Shown here piece after piece: positions 44,350 to 51,137 of a DNA stretch of 64,000 nt. The DNA is taken from assembly GCA_900316525.1 (NCBI GenBank), contig ONDF01000022.1:25480-89479 (forward strand). Direction: 5' to 3'. The stretch comes from an uncultured Bacteroidales bacterium. Its GTDB lineage: Bacteria; Bacteroidota; Bacteroidia; Bacteroidales; UBA932. Position 1 is the stretch's first letter. Each line of letters starts with the position of its first letter. Under the pieces are notes generated by a model. It made no database searches. It worked only from the letters and a program-made list of their open reading frames with translations, and was not told where the DNA came from. Both the position numbers and the translations under genes were made by a program.

Positions 44350-45053
44350 TTTCTGACGGTTATGTGGAAACAGGTTTGCTTTTTCTCGTATTTCACGTAG
44401 CAGGCGCCCTCGTCGTGCAGGTCTTTCAGGACCTGCGAGAGCGTGGCGCGGAGGTATTCGGGCGGGACATCCGCATAGGGTCGTTCCCGGAGATCAGGAA
44501 CCTTGACATAGTGCCAATAGGAGATGTCGAAGGTCGTTCCGTAGCGGTGCGTGGAGTTCTCGGAGGCGTTGATGTTCCCCTGCCGGAGCTTGCGGACGTC
44601 CTCCTCCGTGCGGAGGACGGAGGTGACGACCAGCTTGTTGGGGTTCAGGCCCTTGGCGGCGAGGGAATCCTGGAAGTCCCGGCCGATGCGGTCCAGGAGT
44701 TCCGCTGCGGACGGGACCAGGAACGGGATCGAGTGCGTGAGTTCGTCCACGCTGTACAGGTCGTTGTCCACGATCTCGACCAGGCGTTTCTTCATGTGCT
44801 CCGCGGCGTCGCGGTCCTCCACCGGCGGCACGCCGACGGCCTGCGCGACCGCAAGCTGCACCTCGTTCAGGTCGTTGAATTCCTTGGTGAAGTTCACGTC
44901 CCAGATGCGGACCGGATGGTTCTCGATGGGACCGGCATGATGCCAGCGCCAATCCTTGACCTTGTGGACGGTCCACAGGACGAGGAGGCCCACCAGGAGG
45001 GCGAGAATGGCCGACACGACCAGCCAAAACTTGGTTTTCCGCTTGAGTTTCAT
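44346..45053 (-). CDS. DUF5715-type, M15-like membrane-anchored peptidase
   Basis: 235 residues. An N-terminal membrane helix (FWLVVSAILALLVGLLVLW, about 9-27) anchors the protein facing the periplasm. The C-terminal half contains the D-alanyl-D-alanine carboxypeptidase (M15/LAS) motif S-x-H-x2-G-x3-D as STHRYGTTFD (Ser167, His169, Gly172, Asp176) preceded by VTSVLRTEEDVRKL, and a final CFHITV (His230) at the place of the third zinc ligand. A peptidoglycan or peptide hydrolase is likely. The gene overlaps the TlpA-like gene by ATGA, so they may act together in the periplasm. The -7 element is 4 bp away. Confidence 0.82.
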   Translation of the reverse strand: MKLKRKTKFWLVVSAILALLVGLLVLWTVHKVKDWRWHHAGPIENHPVRIWDVNFTKEFNDLNEVQLAVAQAVGVPPVEDRDAAEHMKKRLVEIVDNDLYSVDELTHSIPFLVPSAAELLDRIGRDFQDSLAAKGLNPNKLVVTSVLRTEEDVRKLRQGNINASENSTHRYGTTFDISYWHYVKVPDLRERPYADVPPEYLRATLSQVLKDLHDEGACYVKYEKKQTCFHITVRK

Positions 45054-45057
45054 AGGC

Positions 45058-45065
45058 TAAAGATA
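45058..45065 (-). promoter_or_regulatory. DUF5715 gene promoter -7 element (TATCTTTA)
   Basis: TATCTTTA, one base off TAnnTTTG, on the minus strand and 4 bp before ATG 45053. Confidence 0.45.
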
Positions 45066-45106
45066 CGAAGAATTGTCCGAATGACCCAACAAACCGGAAT
45101 ATTTCG

Positions 45107-45114
45107 TATCTTTG
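45107..45114 (+). promoter_or_regulatory. Lipid cassette promoter -7 element (TATCTTTG)
   Basis: TATCTTTG ends 7 bp before ATG 45122; leaderless-type spacing. Drives the CDP-alcohol transferase, acyltransferase and SDR genes. Confidence 0.65.
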
Positions 45115-45121
45115 TCTAATT

Positions 45122-45844
45122 ATGAAAAAGAGTCAAGAAGAAATCAAACAAGCGAAACGGATCCAGACATCGATTCTCAACCCATACGAAAAGAAAGCGC
45201 TGGTCTGGCTGGCGGAGCGCCTGCCGGCCTGGGTGACGTCCGACATGCTCACCTTCGTCGGATTCCTGGGCGCGGCCATCGTCGCCACCGGCTACGCCCT
45301 CTCCAACCTGAGCCTGAACTGGCTGTGGCTCGCCTCCTTCGGCTTCGTGGTGAACTGGTTCGGCGACTCGCTGGACGGCAGCCTCGCCCGCGTCCGGAAC
45401 ACCCAGCGGAAGACCTACGGCTTCTTCATCGACCACAATGTGGACGTCATCAACGAGTGCATCATGTTCGCCGGCGTGGGCACCTCCCCGCTCGTGAACA
45501 TGACTTTCATGGCGGGCGTCCTGGTCGCCTACCTGGCGCTCAGCGTCTATGTGTACATCGACTGCTACCTCAAGGGGGAGCACCGCCTCACCTACGGCGG
45601 GCTCGGCCCCACCGAGTTCCGCATCCTCGCCATCCTGGTGAACACGGCATTCATCTACATCCCGGCCCTGTCCCGCTGGAAGACGCATATCGTCCTGTTC
45701 CACAACGAGTTCGACTTCGGCATCCTGGACGGGATCGCCGTCGCCGTCTCCTTCATCCTCTTCTTCTTCTACCTGGTGAGCTTCATCAGGGACATCTGCT
45801 ATTTCAAGCGCATCGACCCGCCGAAGCCCTTCGACAAGGACTGA
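45122..45844 (+). CDS. CDP-alcohol phosphatidyltransferase
   Basis: 240 residues with about six membrane helices. The family motif is complete: D82-x2-D85-G86-x2-A89-R90, then nine residues and G100-x3-D104-x3-D108 (GDSLDGSLARVRN, YGFFIDHNVD), one residue longer in the spacer than the classical eight, as often seen in bacterial members. It joins a CDP-activated lipid (usually CDP-diacylglycerol) to an alcohol at the inner membrane. The acceptor is unknown; no inositol-phosphate synthase is nearby. It is the first gene of a three-gene set with an acyltransferase and an SDR. Confidence 0.92.
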   Translation: MKKSQEEIKQAKRIQTSILNPYEKKALVWLAERLPAWVTSDMLTFVGFLGAAIVATGYALSNLSLNWLWLASFGFVVNWFGDSLDGSLARVRNTQRKTYGFFIDHNVDVINECIMFAGVGTSPLVNMTFMAGVLVAYLALSVYVYIDCYLKGEHRLTYGGLGPTEFRILAILVNTAFIYIPALSRWKTHIVLFHNEFDFGILDGIAVAVSFILFFFYLVSFIRDICYFKRIDPPKPFDKD

Positions 45845-45847
45845 TCC

Positions 45848-46726
45848 ATGGTCGTCATCACCCGGCAGCAAGCGGCCGAAAGGCTCTCCCCCGTTTTCAA
45901 AGGACGGAAAGGGGAAGCGTTGTTCCGCCTCGCCGCCGGGATCACCGGCATCTCGAAGGTCAACGCCCTGCACGACCGGCTGGACACGGCCGGCGTTCCT
46001 TACGGTCCCCCGTTCGCCCGGGCCATCCTGGACGACGTCGGCATCGATTTCCGCGTCGGAAACCCCGAAAGGCTGGAATCCCTGCCGGACGGGCCGTTCA
46101 TCGTCATCGCGAACCACGTGTATGGCCATATCGACGGCATCTGCCTGCTGGACATCTTCGGCCATCAGCGGCCGGAGACGAAGGTGATGGTCAACGAGAT
46201 GCTCACCTGGATTCCGGGCCTGGCATCGAGTTTCATCGCGGTCAATCCGGTGACCAACGCCAGCAAAGGCGTGTCGGATACCAGCATCAACGGCGTCAAG
46301 AACGCCTTGAACCAGCTCCAGGCGGGCGGTCCCCTGTGCCTGTTCCCGTCCGGCGCGGTCGCGGACCTCAAGCCGCGCGAAGGCTGGACCCTGCGCGAAC
46401 GCGACTGGCAGGACGCGGCTATCCGGCTCATCCGAAAATCCCGCGTCCCCATCGTTCCCGTCCGGTTCTTCGACCGGAACTCCCGCTTCTACTACGCGCT
46501 CGGCCTCATCGACTACCGGGTGCGCTTCGTCCGCCTGTTCCACGAAGTGTTCAACAAGCGCGGGAGCAGCCCGCGCGTGGGTATCGGAGCCCCCATCTCC
46601 GTCCAGGAGCAGGAGCAATACCCTGATTTACAAGCATTCAAGGCCTTTCTGCGGAGCAGCGTCTATGACCTGCCGCTCCCGGAAAGCTTTGTCAAACGAT
46701 CCGAATTATGGAAATCAAGAAAGTAA
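45848..46726 (+). CDS. Lysophospholipid-type acyltransferase
   Basis: 292 residues. The acyltransferase motif IANHVYGHIDGICLLDIFG (about 97-115; His and Asp of the active site), VMVNEMLTWIPGLASSFIAV, FPSGAVADLKPREGW (about 170) and VPIVPVRFFDRN match the PlsC/AGPAT fold of the hemolysin-like group in Bacteroidetes. The N-terminal 60 residues are unlike other acyltransferases (HDRLDTAGVPYGPPFARAIL). It is 3 bp after the CDP-alcohol transferase and overlaps the SDR gene by 19 bp, so all three are probably one pathway. Substrate unknown. Confidence 0.88.
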   Translation: MVVITRQQAAERLSPVFKGRKGEALFRLAAGITGISKVNALHDRLDTAGVPYGPPFARAILDDVGIDFRVGNPERLESLPDGPFIVIANHVYGHIDGICLLDIFGHQRPETKVMVNEMLTWIPGLASSFIAVNPVTNASKGVSDTSINGVKNALNQLQAGGPLCLFPSGAVADLKPREGWTLRERDWQDAAIRLIRKSRVPIVPVRFFDRNSRFYYALGLIDYRVRFVRLFHEVFNKRGSSPRVGIGAPISVQEQEQYPDLQAFKAFLRSSVYDLPLPESFVKRSELWKSRK

Positions 46727-47526
46727 GCGTCGCCCTGATTTCGGGCGGCAGCAGCGGCATCGGCGCCGCCACCGCCCGGCTGCTCGCCGAGGCGGGCGTC
46801 ACCGTCTATGCCGGTTCCCGCCGCGGAACTGTCGAGAAACCCGCCCCCCGCATCATCCCCATCCAGCTGGATGTCAACGACGAGGCCTCCCTGAAGAGCG
46901 CCGTGGAGCGCATCGTCGGCGAGCAGGGCCACTTGGACGCCGTCGTCTGCAACGCCGGCAACGGCATCTACGGCCCCATCGAGGGATCGACCGACGCCGA
47001 GGCCCGCTACCAGTTCGAGACCTGCTATTTCGGTTCCCTGAAGACCATCCAGGCCTGCCTGCCGGTCTTCCGTCGGCAAGGATTCGGCCGCATCGTCACG
47101 ATCACCTCGGTGATGGCCATCCTGCAGCTCCCCTTCCAGGGCTTCTACTCCGCGGCCAAGGCGGCCCTGCTCTCCCTCAGCGAGTCCCTGCAGATGGAAC
47201 TCAAGGGAACGGGCGTCGAGTGCTGCAGCGTCCTGCCCGGGGATGTGGCCACCGGCTTCACGGCGGCCCGGAAGTTCACCGCCGCCGCAAAGGATCCCGG
47301 CTCGCCCTACCGGGTCCGCATGGACCGGAACCTCGCGAAGATCGAGAAGGACGAGCTGGGCGGCATGACGCCGGAGGTCATCGGCAAGGCCGTCTGCAAG
47401 CAGCTCAGGCGCAAGCACATGGCCGTCCGGGTGATTCCGCGGATCGACTACGGCGCCGTCGGCGTGCTCGTCCGTATCCTGCCCGAAAAGGCCAAACTCT
47501 GGCTCCTTGACCTCCTCTACAGCTAG
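46708..47526 (+). CDS. Short-chain dehydrogenase/reductase
   Basis: 272 residues. Classical SDR: cofactor motif SGGSSGIGAATARLLAE (about 12-28), the NAGN motif (VVCNAGNGIYGP, about 87), and the active-site Tyr-x3-Lys as FYSAAKAAL (about 149-157) preceded by the Ser in ITSVMAI. It reduces or oxidises a keto/hydroxy group with NAD(P)H; in the setting of two lipid enzymes it might act on an acyl or lipid head-group intermediate. It overlaps the acyltransferase by 19 bp and is the last gene of the set. Confidence 0.9.
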   Translation: MEIKKVSVALISGGSSGIGAATARLLAEAGVTVYAGSRRGTVEKPAPRIIPIQLDVNDEASLKSAVERIVGEQGHLDAVVCNAGNGIYGPIEGSTDAEARYQFETCYFGSLKTIQACLPVFRRQGFGRIVTITSVMAILQLPFQGFYSAAKAALLSLSESLQMELKGTGVECCSVLPGDVATGFTAARKFTAAAKDPGSPYRVRMDRNLAKIEKDELGGMTPEVIGKAVCKQLRRKHMAVRVIPRIDYGAVGVLVRILPEKAKLWLLDLLYS

Positions 47527-47530
47527 TTCT

Positions 47531-47562
47531 TTTGATGATTTGCCAAATAATGCGTATATTTG
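47531..47562 (+). promoter_or_regulatory. DUF5686 gene promoter (TTTG-N20-TATATTTG)
   Basis: TTTG (47531-47534) and TATATTTG (47555-47562) are 20 bp apart; the -7 element ends 7 bp before ATG 47570. A full consensus promoter with leaderless-type spacing. Confidence 0.8.
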
Positions 47563-47569
47563 GCAGATT

Positions 47570-50056
47570 ATGTCGAAAAACCGGCTCATAGCGTTTCTTG
47601 TCCTCTTCCTGGCCCCGGTCTGGCTCTTCGCCCAGACGACCCGGGTCCGGGGAAAGGTGTCGGATGCCGTCACCGGCGAGGGCATCCCCTACGCTACGGT
47701 TTTCTTCGAAGGCACCATGACCGGCGTCTACACCGATTCCACCGGCGCCTATTTCATCCAGTCCGCCGACAAGGAAAATGTGTCCGTGATCAGCGCCACC
47801 GTCGTCGGATACGTGAAGTCCGCCCTCCCCGTCAAGGAAGGCTCCGACACCGAGATCAATTTCGCGCTGCTTCCGGACGGACAGGTTTTCGGCGGAGAAC
47901 GGGAAGAGCTGAAGCTCCGTTCCATCCTGTACAACCTGCAGGCCCGCCGCGCGGAGCATGATCCGGAGAGCCGGGACGCCTGGCAGGCCGACATCTACAG
48001 CAAGGTGGAGCTCGCCCTCGCCAATGTGGACAACATCGTCGGAAAGGCCATCTTCCGCAAACGGAGCGAGCTGATCGCGGACATGGATGATTCCACCGCC
48101 TTCAACGGCTACATTCCGGTCCTGCTTTCCGAAGCGGTTCTCCACCGGTATCACAGCAAGGAGCCCGCCGTGGACAAGGAAGTGTTCGAAGCCAGCCGCA
48201 TTTCCGGCCTGGACCAGCAGAACATCTTCCGGCAGTTCACCGGGAGCTCCACCCTGCGGATGAACTTCTACCGGGACATCATCCCGGTGCTCAACATCAG
48301 CGTTCCCTCCCCGGCCAGTTCCGCCGGCCACCTATTCTATCATTACAGCCTCGTGGACACCCTGTCCTTCGCGGGCCGGAAGACCTTTTCCATCTCCTTC
48401 TTCCCGAAGAAGCTGATCACGTCCCCGACCTTCGAGGGCCGGATGGAGATCGACGCGGAAGACTACGCCATCCATTCCGTCCATTGCCGGCTGTCCCCCG
48501 CCTCCAATGTCAACTGGGTCCGGAACCTGAACGTGGACAGCTACTACGCCCGCCGGGAGGACGGGACCTGGTTCTTCGACAACGAACAGATGTTCCTGGA
48601 CATCGCGGCCCATCTGAACGACCGGGTGACCGTCATTTCCGTCCAGGTGAACCGTGACCTGCAGTATACATCCTTCCAGCCGGGTCCCTTCCCGGGCGCG
48701 GAGGAGATGACAAGCGGCGACAAGGTGGAAGTGGGCGAAGCGCCCGACAAGGACGAATCCTGGTGGGCCGATGTCCGCCCCAAGAACCTGACGACCCGGG
48801 AAAAGGCCATCTTCACCACCGTGGAGCGCCTCAAGGAACGGAGTTCCTTCAAATGGCTCTCCGCCATCGGGAACATGCTGGCCACCGGCTACCTGGAGAA
48901 TACGGACATCGGCATCGGCTACGGCCCCTGGGAACGGACGTTGACCTTCAACGAAACGGAAGGCGTCCGCCTGCAGATGGGCGGACATACCACGAAGGAA
49001 TTCAGCAAGAAAGTCCGGTTCTCCGCGTTCGGCGGCTATGGATTCCGGGACAAGCTGTGGAAATGGGGCGGCGCCACCGAGTTCATGCTGGGCGACAACC
49101 AGAAGCGGACGAACAAGATCACCGTCTCCGCCAGCAAGGACTATGAGAGCCTCGGACGCGGCTCGGGCGTGTTCACGGAGAAGAACATCGTGAACTCCCT
49201 CCTGGCGCCGGGCGGCTTCGACAAGCAGGGCATGGTCCTGAAGGCCCAGGTGATGCACGAGTACGAGTTCAACCCGAACTTCAACTCCACCCTCACCCTC
49301 CAGCATCTACGCATCTACGCCAATCCGGACATCCCGCTCATCCGTCCGGACGGGACGGCGGCCGGGAGTTTCTCCGCGAACCAGATCCACTGGACGGGCC
49401 GGTTCTCCTGGGACGAGCGCATCAACCGCGGCGTCTTCGACAAGGCCTACATCTTCACCCGCTATCCCATCATCTCCGTGGACCTGCTGGGCGGCATCAA
49501 GGGCATCACGGCGGACGACTGCTCCTTCCTCCGCGGGGAGCTCACCGTGGACTGGCGCATCCCCGCCGGCGTCATCGGCTTCGGCCGCTTCCACCTGAAC
49601 GGCGGCGCCATCCTGGGTTCCGTCCCGTACCCGCTCCTGAAGCTCCACGAAGGCAACCAGAGCCAGCTCTTCGGCAGCCCGGTCGTCAAGCTGGCGGACC
49701 GGAACGCCTTCTCGATGATGAACTTCTATGAATTCGGTTCGGACCGCTGGCTGACGGGCTTCTACGAGCACAATTTCAACGGCCTCCTGTTCGGCATCAT
49801 CCCGCTCGTCAAGAAGCTGGACCTCCGCGAGGTCGTTTCCGTGCGCGGCGCCTGGGGCACCATCTCGGAGAAGAACCGCGGCGGCGCGCCCTTCCTGCTG
49901 ATGCCGGGCCTCAATTCCCTGGAGACGCCCTACATCGAGGCGGGCGTCGGCATCGCGAACATCTTCCACCTCCTCCGGGTGGACTGCATGTGGAAACTCA
50001 CCCACCGCAACGGCCGGGATTTCGCCGTCTGCATCGGGCTCGATATCGACTTGTAA
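47570..50056 (+). CDS. DUF5686/carboxypeptidase-regulatory-like outer-membrane protein
   Basis: 828 residues from ATG 47570; an earlier start overlaps the promoter. A signal peptide (FLVLFLAPVWLFA) precedes a carboxypeptidase-regulatory-like domain (about 24-110: GKVSDAVTGEGIPYATVFFE, with GYVKS at its end), followed by the large DUF5686 beta-rich region that ends in a barrel-like C-terminus (DFAVCIGLDIDL). Proteins of this type are common in Bacteroidetes and look like outer-membrane barrels with a plug-like N-terminal part, but they are not TonB receptors. Their substrate is unknown. The gene converges with DUF4249 with one base between. Confidence 0.85.
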   Translation: MSKNRLIAFLVLFLAPVWLFAQTTRVRGKVSDAVTGEGIPYATVFFEGTMTGVYTDSTGAYFIQSADKENVSVISATVVGYVKSALPVKEGSDTEINFALLPDGQVFGGEREELKLRSILYNLQARRAEHDPESRDAWQADIYSKVELALANVDNIVGKAIFRKRSELIADMDDSTAFNGYIPVLLSEAVLHRYHSKEPAVDKEVFEASRISGLDQQNIFRQFTGSSTLRMNFYRDIIPVLNISVPSPASSAGHLFYHYSLVDTLSFAGRKTFSISFFPKKLITSPTFEGRMEIDAEDYAIHSVHCRLSPASNVNWVRNLNVDSYYARREDGTWFFDNEQMFLDIAAHLNDRVTVISVQVNRDLQYTSFQPGPFPGAEEMTSGDKVEVGEAPDKDESWWADVRPKNLTTREKAIFTTVERLKERSSFKWLSAIGNMLATGYLENTDIGIGYGPWERTLTFNETEGVRLQMGGHTTKEFSKKVRFSAFGGYGFRDKLWKWGGATEFMLGDNQKRTNKITVSASKDYESLGRGSGVFTEKNIVNSLLAPGGFDKQGMVLKAQVMHEYEFNPNFNSTLTLQHLRIYANPDIPLIRPDGTAAGSFSANQIHWTGRFSWDERINRGVFDKAYIFTRYPIISVDLLGGIKGITADDCSFLRGELTVDWRIPAGVIGFGRFHLNGGAILGSVPYPLLKLHEGNQSQLFGSPVVKLADRNAFSMMNFYEFGSDRWLTGFYEHNFNGLLFGIIPLVKKLDLREVVSVRGAWGTISEKNRGGAPFLLMPGLNSLETPYIEAGVGIANIFHLLRVDCMWKLTHRNGRDFAVCIGLDIDL

Positions 50057-50057
50057 A

Positions 50058-51131
50058 TCAGTAATAAATCGTGTCCATCGGCTCGTATTCCCGCTCGAAG
50101 CGGGCGTACGGGAATTCCGTGATGGTCTCGATGCCGACAAAGCCCAGGCCGCCCTCCACGTTGCAGGGCAGCGTCGTGGGCTCCACGAGGAAGTTCATCT
50201 CCGTGCCGAAGGTCTCCAGGTTGTTCAGCGCCTTCAGATAATGGTACTGGGTGAAGTCCAGGCTCCGGAGCCGGAAGAAGCATTCCCGGCGCACGCGGAC
50301 CGGCAGTTTCACGAGGATGGACCAGGGATCCGGATCATCCTGCATCGCCTCCGGCACCAACAGGCCATACCGGAAATCGTTCAGATAGACATTCCACGGA
50401 TACGCCATCACCCGGAGGGTGCATTCCTTCCCGGCGATCGGGCTGTCCGAGAAGCAGTTATACGTGTTCTCGACGGACAGAAGGGCGGCGAAGTCGCTCC
50501 CGGACGTCTTGCCGGACCCCTCGCTGATGACCGGGTCATAACCGGTCTCGATGCTGCCGAAGCTGTTCGACACCGCGGTATACTCCGGAATGACGTTTCC
50601 CTCTTCGTCGAGATACTCCCACAAGTCGGAAACGCGGTGGTCCACCCCATACCAGGAATCGCCGGGCAGATCCTTGAAACGGACTTTCAATTGGAGATAG
50701 TCCGAGGTATCGTCCAGATAGGTCATCCGGACCGAAGACGTGTCCACGGAAGCGACGGCGACAGCGGGCGGGACGCGGACCGTGGCAGACGCGTTGAAAG
50801 CGTCTTTCGTGGCTTCTATGCGCACTTCGTCCCCGGGTTTGAAGGTAGCCTTGAATGCGTAGGCGGTCCGGTTCCAGGCGTATTCTTCGACCATTTCCAT
50901 GGCTTCCGCCGTCAGGGTTCCATTGACATAAACGCTCACCCGGGCGCCGGGGAACGGTTCCACCTTGCTCAGGAGGCTGCGGGACAGGTTCACCACGTGC
51001 GTTTCCTCCAGATTGTCCATCTGGGCGTTCATCACCAGCACCGGGTCCTTGTCCTCGGTGGGGATCCGGATTTCCTTGTAGCAACCGGCCGCGAGGAAAG
51101 CGAGCGTCAAAATCGGTATCATCTTTCTCAT
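50058..51131 (-). CDS. DUF4249 surface lipoprotein, partner of the TonB receptor
   Basis: 357 residues. Lipoprotein signal with lipobox LAAGC (Cys17). The mature part has DUF4249 features: DPVLVMNAQMDNLEETHVVNLSRS at the start, PGARVSVYVNG, WYGVDHRVSD and an acidic/aromatic C-terminus ending in EYEPMDTIYY. The domain is thought to be a lid-like surface lipoprotein paired with a TonB-dependent transporter, by analogy with SusD. It lies 6 bp after the receptor gene. Confidence 0.88.
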   Translation of the reverse strand: MRKMIPILTLAFLAAGCYKEIRIPTEDKDPVLVMNAQMDNLEETHVVNLSRSLLSKVEPFPGARVSVYVNGTLTAEAMEMVEEYAWNRTAYAFKATFKPGDEVRIEATKDAFNASATVRVPPAVAVASVDTSSVRMTYLDDTSDYLQLKVRFKDLPGDSWYGVDHRVSDLWEYLDEEGNVIPEYTAVSNSFGSIETGYDPVISEGSGKTSGSDFAALLSVENTYNCFSDSPIAGKECTLRVMAYPWNVYLNDFRYGLLVPEAMQDDPDPWSILVKLPVRVRRECFFRLRSLDFTQYHYLKALNNLETFGTEMNFLVEPTTLPCNVEGGLGFVGIETITEFPYARFEREYEPMDTIYY

Positions 51132-51137
51132 GGCGGC

